64,000 nt of DNA from Symsagittifera roscoffensis (GCF_963678635.1 NC_087062.1:43416395-43480394); one strand, 5' to 3'; shown: positions 1 through 9,994, counted from the first letter of the stretch. A program made the numbers and translations. The notes: generated by a model not told the origin, from the sequence alone.

Positions 1-102
1 AAAAACAGCTGAGAAAATGTTCAGACTCAAGGTTAATCATTTTTTAAACTGAATTTCTATCGATCAGTTTTCCTGGATTTTTTTTTCTATTGAGCTAATT
101 TC

Positions 103-543
103 TATGGCTTCTTTTAATTGTTATCCGAATAAAAGTCTGAGTTCTTTTACAAGTTTTCTACCCGAACCAAAAGATTTGAAAGGAGAATGGAAGATTGCTG
201 TTTCAGAAATATTATACCCTTCCTTGTACTAAATTAATATTGAGGGAAAGTTTACTTTCGTAGATGGCAGAGAAAGTTCTTTTTCAATAACGCTCCAACA
301 AGAAAAATAGCTCTTGGAATGAATACAATTTCAGCTGTTGCAGAACTTCACTTGAGAGAGCTTAGAATTATTCGCGCTGGAAGAGCAACTGTTCCATTAT
401 ATAAAACTTCCCCTTGTCACTCTTATGTTACAAGAATAAAAGCATTGCAGTTTAGCGAAGATTTCCCAGCTCTACCTATGGAAGATTTTCAAAATCACCA
501 TATTCTTGTTTTTGAATTGACTTCACTGCAGGATGCAGCTTAA
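103..543 (+). pseudogene. Polinton penton-like capsid protein fragment, copy 1
   Basis: Reading from about 103, one frame gives a segment of the type YPNKSLSSFTSFLPEP followed by LKGEWKIAVSEILYPSLY. The pattern (proline-asparagine, then T-x-LP, then L-x-G-x-W-x-V-x-x-x-E-I-x-Y-P) is one I associate with the N-terminus of the minor capsid (penton-like) protein of Polinton/Maverick elements. It is broken by TAA at about 229 and TAG at about 308. A further open piece of 74 residues runs 319-543. No intact gene remains. The assignment rests on pattern memory plus the protease remnant about 0.6 kb downstream. An unrelated family is possible. Confidence 0.5.
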
Positions 544-1529
544 CAGTTGCTTTATCCAGAACTTAGTGGAGAAAGTTTGAGATAAGAAAAAATGTTTCAG
601 TTTAACTTGGAGCAAGTAACCGAAGTGATAGACTTGGGAGAAAGATTAACAAATGTTCAAATTGACGACAAGCTCGGAACAGTCGCTAAATATTTTAATT
701 TTTTGAGTTTTCAGGTTCCTGTAAAAATATTGTAATATCTATTTTGTTTTTCTTCAGACCCAAATCTCCAATAAAAGTAGACAATGAATGCGGTTGAATT
801 GAACGCCGAGAAATTTTTTTAACCTAGACTGCAAAACAGTGTTCATTAACCTTTGTCCAGTTCATAAAGCTTGTGTATGGGACTTTGCTGATTCAATACC
901 AAAATGCAAATAAGTCAATAATCTTACTTTTTTTTTATCCTAAATAGGATAATCAAGCTATCAATTTTTTTGTTTTTAGATGTAAATCAACGCGCAATTG
1001 CAAAGATGGAAAATTTTCCACTTCTGCATTTCATTGAAAAAATTCCTGAGCCCTGGTTTTAGTACTTGGGATCTTACCCCTCTAACAAACTACCTCAACT
1101 AACAAAATTCTTTTGCAATCATTAACTCGGCTACAAGCAATGATAGAGGAAAACACTGGATCATGATTGCTCGACTGAAAAAAAAACAAGTTATTTCATT
1201 CGAACAAAAAAGTATTGGCAAATGGTTCCCAGAAATTTACAAAAAACTGAAAGTTTATGTGGATTCCAGGCAATTTTTTCAGCAGTTCTTCTATATAAAT
1301 TCTACGAGAGTAACTTGAATAAAATTCATGATGTGCGTGTTATAGTTTTTATAAGTAATTTTATGTAAATTTGTAGATTTTTTTGTAGGTGTAAATTATG
1401 GTAGTAAATTTACTATACGATGCAGTGATTTATATATATTTTTTGTAATTTATTTTTTTTCCCATAACGCTTGGTTTTTTGAAATTTCAGTAGATTTCAG
1501 CATTGTTTCAGATAGATAGAGCACTGTTT
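121..1529. repeat. 1.41-kb tandem repeat unit, copy 1 (Polinton/Maverick fragments)
   Basis: This is the first of two directly adjacent units of 1409 bp. They look identical wherever I compared them, including the 74-residue frame at 319-543, which recurs at 1728-1952. The unit starts at TTATCCGAATAAAAG and ends at GATAGATAGAGCACTGTTT. It contains two coding remnants described separately (penton-like and protease-like), so it looks like a deleted piece of a Polinton-type element that was later duplicated. Near-identity means either a recent duplication or a collapse/expansion error in the assembly. A third, partial and slightly diverged copy sits at 8417-8545. Confidence 0.85.
1005..1310 (+). 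pseudogene. Polinton cysteine protease (PRO)-like fragment, copy 1
   Basis: Joined short frames read LGSYPSNKLPQL, then a gap, then RGKHWIMIARL, then hydrophobic residues. The order S-N/D-K-L-P, a spacer and then a G-x-H-W motif is that of the adenovirin/Ulp1-type cysteine protease encoded by Polintons, in which the His of HW is catalytic. Stops and frame changes lie between the blocks, and the later catalytic Cys region is not recognisable. It lies downstream of the penton-like piece in the same orientation, which supports a single decayed element. Confidence 0.45.
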
Positions 1530-1952
1530 TTATCCGAATAAAAGTCTGAGTTCTTTTACAAGTTTTCTACCCGAACCAAAAGATTTGAAAGGAGAATGGA
1601 AGATTGCTGTTTCAGAAATATTATACCCTTCCTTGTACTAAATTAATATTGAGGGAAAGTTTACTTTCGTAGATGGCAGAGAAAGTTCTTTTTCAATAAC
1701 GCTCCAACAAGAAAAATAGCTCTTGGAATGAATACAATTTCAGCTGTTGCAGAACTTCACTTGAGAGAGCTTAGAATTATTCGCGCTGGAAGAGCAACTG
1801 TTCCATTATATAAAACTTCCCCTTGTCACTCTTATGTTACAAGAATAAAAGCATTGCAGTTTAGCGAAGATTTCCCAGCTCTACCTATGGAAGATTTTCA
1901 AAATCACCATATTCTTGTTTTTGAATTGACTTCACTGCAGGATGCAGCTTAA
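1512..1952 (+). pseudogene. Polinton penton-like capsid protein fragment, copy 2
   Basis: This is the same remnant as at 103-543 carried by the second tandem unit, with the same stop codons at the same relative places. The shared stops show that decay preceded the duplication. Confidence 0.5.
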
Positions 1953-2938
1953 CAGTTGCTTTATCCAGAACTTAGTGGAGAAAGTTTGAGATAAGAAAAA
2001 ATGTTTCAGTTTAACTTGGAGCAAGTAACCGAAGTGATAGACTTGGGAGAAAGATTAACAAATGTTCAAATTGACGACAAGCTCGGAACAGTCGCTAAAT
2101 ATTTTAATTTTTTGAGTTTTCAGGTTCCTGTAAAAATATTGTAATATCTATTTTGTTTTTCTTCAGACCCAAATCTCCAATAAAAGTAGACAATGAATGC
2201 GGTTGAATTGAACGCCGAGAAATTTTTTTAACCTAGACTGCAAAACAGTGTTCATTAACCTTTGTCCAGTTCATAAAGCTTGTGTATGGGACTTTGCTGA
2301 TTCAATACCAAAATGCAAATAAGTCAATAATCTTACTTTTTTTTTATCCTAAATAGGATAATCAAGCTATCAATTTTTTTGTTTTTAGATGTAAATCAAC
2401 GCGCAATTGCAAAGATGGAAAATTTTCCACTTCTGCATTTCATTGAAAAAATTCCTGAGCCCTGGTTTTAGTACTTGGGATCTTACCCCTCTAACAAACT
2501 ACCTCAACTAACAAAATTCTTTTGCAATCATTAACTCGGCTACAAGCAATGATAGAGGAAAACACTGGATCATGATTGCTCGACTGAAAAAAAAACAAGT
2601 TATTTCATTCGAACAAAAAAGTATTGGCAAATGGTTCCCAGAAATTTACAAAAAACTGAAAGTTTATGTGGATTCCAGGCAATTTTTTCAGCAGTTCTTC
2701 TATATAAATTCTACGAGAGTAACTTGAATAAAATTCATGATGTGCGTGTTATAGTTTTTATAAGTAATTTTATGTAAATTTGTAGATTTTTTTGTAGGTG
2801 TAAATTATGGTAGTAAATTTACTATACGATGCAGTGATTTATATATATTTTTTGTAATTTATTTTTTTTCCCATAACGCTTGGTTTTTTGAAATTTCAGT
2901 AGATTTCAGCATTGTTTCAGATAGATAGAGCACTGTTT
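1530..2938. repeat. 1.41-kb tandem repeat unit, copy 2
   Basis: This is the second unit of the tandem pair at a constant offset of 1409 bp, with no interruption between the copies. After it the 13-base string GAGCACTGTTTTA is repeated twice, marking the right boundary. Its content is the same as copy 1: a penton-like remnant, then a non-coding or decayed middle, then a protease-like remnant. Confidence 0.85.
2414..2719 (+). pseudogene. Polinton cysteine protease (PRO)-like fragment, copy 2
   Basis: This is the duplicate of the protease-like remnant, with the GKHWIM block at about 2555-2572. Content and breaks match copy 1. Confidence 0.45.
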
Positions 2939-3153
2939 TAGAGCACTGTTTTAAAATTAAAATCATCTAATAAAAAAGTTATTAGATCGAAGTACTACAA
3001 ATCTTAGCGTGGTTTAAAGTTTATTTGAAATTTTTTTTTATTCTTTCGATAGAAAACCTCAATTTTTACCCAAAAACTTTTACCATTGACCATGTACCAA
3101 AAAAACCTGTACCAAAATAGTAATTACAAGATCTTCATTCCTCAATTTACACG

Positions 3154-3372
3154 TAATGTAAACTCAAATTGTGTGGAATCTGTTTTATTTCAAGTTTTTT
3201 TAATTTAATTAGTTTCCTTGTTTTGTTTCAAGAGCTAATAACAAATGTCAAAAAAAGTATTTCAAAGTTTTCGTATTAATGAGTTTAAGTCAATTAACTT
3301 CTGTCTTTTTTGGAATGTTTTCACTTTTTTGTCGTCTTTGATCGTCGCATATATATGCGTGCAACATACATC

Positions 3373-3410
<38 letters not shown>

Positions 3411-3466
3411 TTGATGTTGTTCAAACTATGCATCAAACAGTAGTGCACTGTACAATCGGTCCTTTT
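3154..3466. repeat. Dispersed ~320-bp repeat with central (TA)n, copy at 3.2 kb
   Basis: The stretch from ACGTAATGTAAACTC to CAGTAGTGCACTGTAC matches 9431-9791, with the same order of blocks: TGTAAACTCAAA, GTTTTGTTTCAAGAGC, CGTCGCATATATATGCGTGCAA, a TA microsatellite (3376-3408 here) and TCAAACAGTAGTGCACTGTA. A reversed copy split by an insertion lies at 36391-37380. The 88-residue frame over it (3245-3511) runs through the microsatellite and is not a gene. The rest of 2939-3575 is AT-rich with nothing recognisable. Confidence 0.75.
3376..3408. repeat. (TA)n microsatellite
   Basis: About 33 bp of alternating TA inside the dispersed ~320-bp repeat. Confidence 0.95.
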
Positions 3467-3575
3467 TTGCAATCGCAAAATAAACAAGAAAAATTGGTAG
3501 AGCTGGGGTGATGTGTCCTTTAGCTTAGTCCTAAATTATGTCGAGGTGAGGGTGATAACTTGTCGAGTTGGCTGT

Positions 3576-4350
3576 CTAAGTTGAAGTCTTCGGCTGTCGA
3601 GATGAGGTTCGTAGGTTGTCAAGCTGAGGTTTCTCTGTTGTCCTGAGCTCATTGTTCAAAATTTCGGCTACGGAAAAGAAAATTGAAGTCGGCTGATTAA
3701 AGGAGCTGGTCAATTGTTGCAGTTGATCTTGTTCCGGAGTAGCATTCAGATCTGATGAAACAAGAAGATTGGCTAGTCGCTGTTTTCTGCTGTTCCTTGT
3801 CGAAGAAGATCGACTAGTCGTTGTCTTTATCCAAGTAATTACAGGTTGAAGAAATTTGGTTGCATTCAGAAATTTATGTAGAAAAAATGTGAGCATAACG
3901 AACGCTGGAGTAGACATTATGAGAGTTGGCTCCCGGAAAAAAACTGTTGTTGCGTATCAGGTGTCGTTGTCATACAAAACGTATTTCTGGCATCGGGGTT
4001 TTCGTCGTTACTGTTTGTCTAAATTCGTTTAGGAAGGCAAAGCTGGCAGGTTTTTCCGTTTTTCCTTTTCAGGATGTCGGCGTTGGAGAGGATGCTCCAG
4101 TTTTATTGCTGTTCTTTGGCGCGGATTGTTGAGGGTAGAAGTCTGGACAAACAGGAGCGAGATGTATTGCTGGCATTTGAACACTTCCACGGTGGGTTCT
4201 AACGTTGTCCCGTCGTATTATAATGTCGGCTGATGGGATTGTTGATTCTATGCGACCTAGTGGCCCTAATCCACTAGGAGTTAAATCTTCTGAAATCCAA
4301 ACGGGTTGTCCATTTTAAATAGGCAAGTTTTTGAGGTCCATTTCTGCCGG
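3576..4350 (-). pseudogene. BEL/Pao pol C-terminal region (DUF5641-like) and tail
   Basis: From about 4350 leftwards the minus strand reads NGQPVWISEDLTPSGLGPLG, then RIESTIPSAD, a run of basic residues, RTHRGSVQMPAIHLAPVCPD. This is the small domain that follows the integrase in BEL/Pao polyproteins, where G-x-L-G-R-I and an R-x-x-x-V-R-T motif recur. A separate 113-residue frame from ATG at 3917 down to 3576 carries a hydrophobic N-terminus and a Ser/Thr/Gln-rich tail. It may be the end of pol or an unrelated frame. Stops separate the pieces. Confidence 0.6.
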
Positions 4351-4481
4351 GGAAGCAGAGTTGGGATGAACTTTTTCAGTAAGCGGTTTCAAACATGGTC
4401 TGATGGCTGCTGTGCGAATTTCAATTGATTCAATCATGTTAATGGTTTAGAATTTATTCCTGGAGGCATACTGGCAAAAAT

Positions 4482-5071
4482 TCAACCAAGAAGGAAATTG
4501 TTAGGGGTCAGAGCTTCGATGTCGCAGGGAGAAGATGATACAGTCGTGATGGGTCGTGCATTCATAAACTGTTCAATCTCGCACAACAGGGTGTTGAAAG
4601 TATCATCTTTAGTTCCAATGATGGTGTATAGAGAGTTTTTGGCGCTACGAATGAGACGTTTCCAGACGCCACCAAAATGTGGTGCATAGGTGGGGTTGAA
4701 TTTCCAAGATATCTGGTGGTATCCAAAAAAATTGTTTTCTGCTGCTGTAAAAATCGTTTCCTTGTCAGAGCGGATTTGTGAAGGGATACATCTTCTTGCA
4801 AAGATGCGGCGAAGGGCTTTTAGAGTTGCGTCGGATGATAGGTCATGGCAAACTTCCAGATGAACTGCGCGGGTCGTCATGCAGGTAAAATCAGTCCATA
4901 TCGTTTGCTATAAAAGGTTGAATGGTTTGACGCGAAGGGTCCAAAAATAAAAAGACCAGTTTGCTGAAAAGGGAATGACTTATCTGATGGAAATCGACAT
5001 GGGAGAGGAGACATTTCAGGTTGGAGTCCATAGGCGAGCTGGCGTCGGTAGTTGTAACAACTGTTGCACAT
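4482..5071 (-). pseudogene. BEL/Pao integrase remnant
   Basis: The zinc-binding part (C-x2-C) is near 5071, followed by MSPLPCRFP, FPFQQTGL and FGPF. The core reads TTRAVHLEVCHDLSSDA, IPSQIRSDKETIF, APHFGGVWKRLIRSAKNSL and FMNARPITTVSSSP. These are the standard BEL/Pao integrase blocks around the catalytic D,D,E: the second Asp is in RSDKETIF, while the third acidic residue would fall in FGGVWKRLIR, where Glu has become Lys. One frame change lies near 4880. With that substitution the enzyme would be inactive even if translated. Confidence 0.85.
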
Positions 5072-5629
5072 TTTGCGTATTTGAAATCTGGCTGAGAGAA
5101 TCCAATACTCAGCTTGGAATGTGTTGCCTGTATGCTCGGGTGGGGAATGGTCATTAGAGATGTGAACATGTTGTATGAGGAGGTAAACTTCTGGATGTTT
5201 TCCATCTAAAATAACCGAATGCTTGAAGCAAAGTCAAAAATTGATTTTTCTAGACTTCCTAAGGCTCGCATGATGTTCGATTCGTCGAGAACAGACGAGA
5301 GGGGCCAGATTCGGCTAGAGGCAGCAACGATATTTTTTTTCTTGAGACCTTTTAGATCGTTCGGAAAAGAGTCCTGTTGTGATTTTTTGATGAACAATTT
5401 CATTTGCCAAGTCGATGTCGTATGCGTTCAGGGTGATACTATAATGTTGATTTTCTTCAGCTGTCGAAGGCGGCGAGATTGCTGAGGGTGAAAACTGAAT
5501 CAAGTTATGTTGACGAGATTTCTGATGAGGGTTTTGAGATACTGGTCGATCAATTGAAGATTTGCTGGTTGAGTTTCTAAACGGCGCGGTGGCAAAAAGA
5601 ACACAAGCTGCTGCGCTTAGAAGGCGGTT
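5072..5629 (-). pseudogene. BEL/Pao pol linker between RNase H-like region and integrase
   Basis: Several short minus frames (for example 5403-5206 and 5205-4891) cover this stretch. One contains a block of the form NIQKFTSSYNMFTSLMTIP. They lie where BEL/Pao pol has its poorly conserved pre-integrase linker, and no domain is recognisable on its own. I assign it by position only. Confidence 0.45.
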
Positions 5630-6411
5630 TCATTTCAAAAAGCGTTTACACTTGATGCAGAAGCTGCTAACCATGGGAACTTGGAAGGCTGTAACATAGC
5701 AAGAGTGTTGCTGCTCGGGCAAAAAATTTTCGGTAACAATGAAAACGCAATGATGTTGTCTGTCGCTTTCCACAGTGTTTGAAGGAGAGTCTGTTTCAAA
5801 GGGCGGTTTGGGCCAAGCATCTTCTGGCTGAAGATTGAAATCTGGTGCATTGAACCAACGGCTGTTAAGGTTGAACTCTGAAAAGAAGGTTCCACGAGCT
5901 CCATCATCGGCGGGGTTGAGGTACCTGGGAGAGTAGATTGGGTGAGCTCCAGTATCTCTGCAACACGATTTGCAACAAAAATTTGTTGTCCTTTGTCTCA
6001 TCCACGAATTGATTTCAAAACATTGCTGCTATCGGTCCAGAGAAAAGTGTGGTTTAGAGAGACGCGTTGTTGTTGCTTAATGAAACTAGCAAGACGGGCA
6101 CCAAACAGAGCTACCCGGGCCTTGCCTAAAACAAACGTAATTTTTGGCTTTGAATCGGAATCTGTTGAGTAAACAAGGTAAGCTACTGAAGCATGAGTTG
6201 CGTATGAGGCATCTGAAAAGTTAATTTCTGAGGTAGGCTCTGCGAAATAAATGCGAGGCACGTTGAGCGGTTGAAGGTTGTCGGCTTCTTGGAGAAGATT
6301 AAAGAGCTCGGGTAGGTCCTCTTTGTATTTTGATTGTCCCATTTTAGTCCTTTCTCCAAATGTGTTGCTGTAGAATTCGGAGGCGAAATGTGACAGGTGC
6401 GGCGAAGCCAA
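5630..6411 (-). pseudogene. BEL/Pao RNase H-like and middle pol remnant
   Basis: The 137-residue frame from 6411 carries SEINFSDASYATHASVAYLV, then FVLGKARVA, SLNHTFLWTDSSNVLKSIRG. It has the DAS/TDS acidic pair expected of the BEL/Pao RNase H. The next frame (6001-5630) reads YLNPADDGARGTFFSEF, then SRWFNAPDF and PEDAWP. That is the 'NPADDGTRG...SRWF.GP.FL..PE..WP' segment seen in this superfamily. A frame change near 6000 separates them. Confidence 0.8.
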
Positions 6412-7271
6412 TAGGATCGAATATGGAGGATGAAGTAAGCAGAAGGTTGCGCAGCGTTGGCTTCTTCCTTTTCAGATCTTGAATTTTTTTCGGCTGAAAA
6501 ACTAGTGAATTGGAGGAATTGTTCTATTCAATTCCCAAATTTTGTTTCCATCCAATTCGTTGTGTATGGTCATCCAATTCGTTGTGAGATATGGCGCGGT
6601 GTTGCAGAGGTATTGCACTTAAAAATCTGGGTTTGTACTAATCCACTCAGTCAGGTTGAAACTACCTGTGGCGAGTACCTTTCGCAAATCAGTAGATAGT
6701 TGTAATGCTTTTTCCACGGTGTTGGTTGACTCGTAAAAATCCTCCTTGTAGAAGTTGCTGTCCATAAGTTCTTTGATGTAGGGGTAACAGTTTTTGTTGT
6801 CGTCACCACATCTTTGGAGGTCGAAGTTCGGACAAGTTGCCGAGCATTGTGCGCCAAAAACAACACAAGGACACTCGTAAAAACCTGGCTGAATTGTTCC
6901 CCCAGATGAACCTGAGAAATTTCCGGTCTTCGGGTCTGACGCAAAATTGCATTTACATGCTTTCAATGTCTGCATTGATCGGATACTTCCGTTCTCGAAA
7001 ACGGCAAATAACGGCGAGTAGGTTGCTTAGTATGTCCGGTCCAGATAAAAGCATGTCGTTCGTTAGGCAAACTACTTTGAGTTTGGATTTCGCGTTTGAA
7101 ACTCCGCGGAGTTTTCCAGGCTTATTTGGGTTCGTCAGTCCCTGTTCTGGCAGTATCCATCCTGTTGAGGGAGTTTCTTCGCTTGGAAGTTTTTGAATGT
7201 ATTTCTAGGTCAAATCGTTTGTGATTGTGTCCTGGTACATTGCAAGCTCGTCGGGGTCGTTGAGAAGGCGT
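6394..7271. repeat. Tandem duplication in BEL/Pao RT region, copy 1
   Basis: CAGGTGCGGCGAAGCCAATAG at 6394 recurs at 7344, and the match continues with small differences to GGGGTCGTTGAGAAGGCG at 7271/8221. The 72 bases 7272-7343 are unique to the junction. The unit covers the RT core and is a local duplication inside the element, not two insertions, because no LTR or flank lies between the copies. Confidence 0.85.
6619..7192 (-). pseudogene. BEL/Pao reverse transcriptase, duplicated copy 1
   Basis: Frames on the minus strand carry IQPGFYECPCVVFGAQCSAT, then NKNCYPYIKELMDSNFYKED, STNTVEKALQLSTDLRKVLA and GSFNLTEWISTN. The last three correspond to the BEL RT region around the YVDD box and the following 'tstveeAi.l..dl..lL..ggF.LtKW.SN' motif. 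Here the box has decayed to a form like MDSNFYKEDFYES, without the catalytic Asp pair. Confidence 0.75.
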
Positions 7272-7343
7272 TAGACCTTGCTGAGCTTTCCAAACGGGTG
7301 AATGGTCAATTAAACAGATCGCGCTTTAATTTGTTTCGAATAT

Positions 7344-8221
7344 CAGGTGCGGCGAAGCCAATAGGGTCGAATATGGTGGATGAAGTAAGCAGAAGGTTGC
7401 GCAGCGTTGGCTTCTTCCTTTTCAGATCTTGAATTTTTTCGGCTGAAAAACTAGTGAATTGGAGGAATTGTTCTATTCAACTCCCAAATTTTGTTTCCAT
7501 CCAATTCGTTGTGTATGGTCATCCAATTCGTTGCGAGATATGGCGCGGTGTTGCAGAGGTATTGCACTTAAAAAATCTGGGTTTGTACTAATCCACTCAG
7601 TCAGGTTGAAACTACCTGTGGCGAGTACCTTTCGCAATCAGTAGATAGTTGTAATGCTTCTTGCACGGTGTTGGTTGACCTCGTAAAAATCCCCCATGTA
7701 GAAGTTGCTGCCCATAAGTTCTTTGATGTAGGGGTAACAGTTTTTGTTGTCGTCACCACATCTTTGGAGGTCGAAGTTCGGACAAGTTTCCGAGCATTGT
7801 GCGCCAAAAACAAAACAAGTACACTCGTAAAAATCTGGCTGAGTTGTTCCCCAGATGAACCTGGGTAATTTCCGGTCTTCGGGGTCTGACGCAAAATTGC
7901 ATGTACATGCTTTCAATGTCTGTATTGATTGGATACTTCCGTTCTCGAAAACGGCAAATAACGGCGAGTAGGTTGCTTAGTATGTCCGGTCCAGATAAAA
8001 GCATGTCGTTCGTTTAGGCAAACTACTTTGAGTTTGGATTTCGTGTTTGAAACTCCGCGGAGTTTTCCAGGCTTATTTGGGTTCGTCAGTCCCTGTTCTG
8101 GCAGTATCCATCCTGTTGAGGGAGTTTCCTTGGTTGGAAGTTTTGAATGTATTTGTAGGTCAAATCGTTTGTGATTGTGTCCTGGTACATTGCAAGCTCG
8201 TCGGGGTCGTTGAGAAGGCGG
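7344..8221. repeat. Tandem duplication in BEL/Pao RT region, copy 2
   Basis: Second copy, at an offset of 950 bp. Single-base indels differ between the copies: for example, copy 2 has an extra A in CTTAAAAAATC and lacks one C in the CCCCAG run. The duplication is therefore not brand new, or it accumulated errors. Confidence 0.85.
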
Positions 8222-8308
8222 GGTTCCATTTTCTTGAATTGTTGAGCGGTAGCAAAGTAGTTGTTGGGAAGGCAGGCGCTCGGTTTCCAGAGAAGTCCAA
8301 TTTGACAC
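7601..8308 (-). pseudogene. BEL/Pao reverse transcriptase, duplicated copy 2 with upstream part
   Basis: This copy extends further 5'. It contains NPNKPGKLRGVSNTKSKLKV, GPDILSNLLAVICRFRERKY and NTDIESMYMQFCVRP. These match the BEL RT palm: after the proline-rich 'LPHHPV.NP' lead come 'GPDLL.NL..IL.RFR' and 'ADIE.MF.QV.V', the latter holding the first catalytic Asp. The downstream half repeats copy 1. Frame changes are frequent. Confidence 0.8.
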
Positions 8309-8416
8309 CTTCCTTCCCTGTAGGTGAGAGTCTACCGAAGAGTCTCAAGGGCGTGTTTTTTGTCTTTTGAGAGAGTTACCTCCGAAGATGTTCTGTAAGT
8401 TTCTAACGCTTCTTGT

Positions 8417-8545
8417 AATTTTTATCCGAATAAAAATCTGAGTTCTTTTACAAGTTTTATACCCGAACAAACACATTTGAAAGGAGAATGGAAGATTGCT
8501 GTTTCAGAAATATTATACCCTTCTTTGTACTAAATTAATACTGAA
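8417..8545. repeat. Third, partial copy of the 1.41-kb Polinton-derived unit
   Basis: TTATCCGAATAAAAATCTGAG through TACTAAATTAATACTGA matches the first ~125 bases of the units at 121 and 1530 with a handful of substitutions, for example TTTTATACCCGAACAAACAC in place of TTTCTACCCGAACCAAAAG. It is flanked on both sides by the same BEL-derived string GAAGAGTCTCAAGG-CGTGTTTTT (8337 and 8543), next to the assembly gap. Confidence 0.8.
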
Positions 8546-8578
8546 GAGTCTCAAGGGGCGTGTTTTTCGTCTTTTGAG

Positions 8579-8778
8579 NNNNNNNNNNNNNNNNNNNNNN
8601 NNNNNNNNNNNNNNNNNNNNNNNNNNNNNNNNNNNNNNNNNNNNNNNNNNNNNNNNNNNNNNNNNNNNNNNNNNNNNNNNNNNNNNNNNNNNNNNNNNNN
8701 NNNNNNNNNNNNNNNNNNNNNNNNNNNNNNNNNNNNNNNNNNNNNNNNNNNNNNNNNNNNNNNNNNNNNNNNNNNNNN
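8579..8778. other. Assembly gap (200 N)
   Basis: Exactly 200 unspecified bases, which suggests a scaffold gap of nominal or estimated size. It falls inside the BEL/Pao element between the gag start and RT. True distance and content are unknown, and the repeated 8337/8543 string beside it may be a join artefact. Confidence 0.98.
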
Positions 8779-8958
8779 GTCGATGAAGTAAGTGGTCGAT
8801 TCCTCAAGCTGCTTTAAGAAAGAAGAAGTTTCTGTTTTGAATTCTGCCAGTTCAAAGTCGGTTTCTTCTTCTGCAATGGCTATGGCAATTCGGCTGAGGA
8901 ATCGTTTTAGTCGTTTGACTAGAAAATTGCATTGTCCGGGTGTACTTTTCCTAGGCAT
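8779..8958 (-). pseudogene. BEL/Pao gag N-terminus
   Basis: A minus frame starts at a genuine ATG (8958) and runs 60 residues to the gap. It contains NFLVKRLKRFLSRIAIAIAE, FELAEFKTETSSFLKQLEES. The helical, Leu-rich start with 'LKR.L...' and a later 'L..L' repeat is what BEL/Pao gag (DUF1759-type) N-termini look like. The frame is open up to the gap, so whether it is intact cannot be judged. Confidence 0.6.
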
Positions 8959-9430
8959 TCTGTCGTTGAAAGCCAGTTTGATTGTGTTGTTCGGAGTTGT
9001 TTATGCTGTTGTTGAGCTGTCGAATGTTGTTGTGGTGTTGATTGGCTCTGCCGTGGCTATGTTTTGTTTCTATCTAAATCTCAAATTAGGATGACCAGAG
9101 AAACCAAATATTGGAAACTAATAATTTCAAATATTAGAAACAAATAAAATATCAGAATTGTAGATTTTTGTACATGTCTCCCTGATAGTAGAGAGAGAAA
9201 AAAACTATTTTTCACGTAATGAGGACGTGAAACGTTACATCAGTAAACCGAACGTTTGACGTGATGAGGACGTTAACTTCTAAGTTAATCGGGGGAAAAC
9301 AGTAACCAACCAAAAAAACACACTTTTTTTCAACGTTTTGCTATTGCAAAAAAACTCCCAGTCAAATTCTTTTGATGTAGGGCAGGGAATCTTTCTACCA
9401 GATTAAAGGCTCGTAGAAAAAATGAGTGCC
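8959..9430. other. Upstream flank of BEL/Pao element, possible 5' LTR/leader
   Basis: I see no gene. The stretch holds two related blocks, ACGTAATGAGGACGTGAAACG (about 9213) and GACGTGATGAGGACGTTAAC (about 9258), and ACGT palindromes. It is where a 5' LTR and leader of the minus-strand BEL element would be, but I found no matching 3' LTR. Confidence 0.4.
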
Positions 9431-9666
9431 ATGTAAACTCAAAATGTAAGGAATCTGTTTTATCTCAAGTTTTTTTAATTTATTTAGTTTTATTGTTTTG
9501 TTTCAAGAGCCGTTAACAACTGCCAAAAATATTAATTCAAAGTTTCTGTTTTCATGATTTTAAGTCAATTCACTTTTGTCTTTTTAGGAATGTTTTCACT
9601 TCCTTGTCGTTTTTTGTCGTCGCATATATATGCGTGCAATATATTTATATAAATAAAATAAATTAA

Positions 9667-9728
<62 letters not shown>

Positions 9729-9791
9729 TATATATGCCTCGATGTTGTTAAAACTGTGTATCAAACAGTAGTGCACTGTACACGTAATTAA
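9431..9791. repeat. Dispersed ~320-bp repeat with long (TA)n, copy at 9.4 kb
   Basis: Same block order as 3154-3466, about 85% alike outside the microsatellite. The microsatellite is larger here (9670-9735) and is preceded by a degenerate AAATAAAATAAATTAAAT stretch. Region 9792-9994 beyond it shows no recognisable content. Confidence 0.75.
9670..9735. repeat. (TA)n microsatellite
   Basis: About 60 bp of TA, with one TTTATA interruption near 9718, at the same place within the repeat as the one at 3376. Confidence 0.95.
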
Positions 9792-9994
9792 CCGTTAATT
9801 TTGATCAAGAAGATAACGCGTGCCAAATTTTTTCGCAAAAACTTGAAATTTTCACACAAAAAGCAGAAAAGTTTTAATTTTCTTACCATTACACAAATCA
9901 TAAAACGTTATCAATGGTGCCCCTAATTTAAAACATTGTGGACTCTATATCTAGTCCTAATACATAGCATGGCTGACCGGAAAACCCATCTGGC

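Larger units (their letters stand above)
3576..8958 (-). mobile_element. Degenerate BEL/Pao LTR retrotransposon
   Basis: Read on the minus strand, the order is gag start (8958-8779), assembly gap, RT (8308-6619, duplicated), RNase H-like/pol middle (6411-5630), integrase (5071-4482) and a pol C-terminal domain (4350-3576). This is the BEL/Pao gene order, and each block carries phrases typical of that superfamily. Many frameshifts and stops break it, so it is dead. I could not identify LTRs: the sequences outside 3576 and 8958 do not match each other. A 0.95-kb internal tandem duplication affects the RT region. Confidence 0.85.

Noticed and set aside
319-543. 74-residue frame as an independent small gene, repeated at 1728-1952
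   Set aside because: It is part of a decayed capsid-like segment that has stops upstream, and the identity of the two copies comes from duplication of the DNA.
3245-3511. 88-residue plus-strand frame
   Set aside because: It runs through a (TA)n tract (residues YIYIYIY) inside a dispersed repeat.
9205-9300. Hammerhead ribozyme around GTGATGAGGACG
   Set aside because: The core CTGATGA and a properly placed GAAA with pairing stems are not both present.
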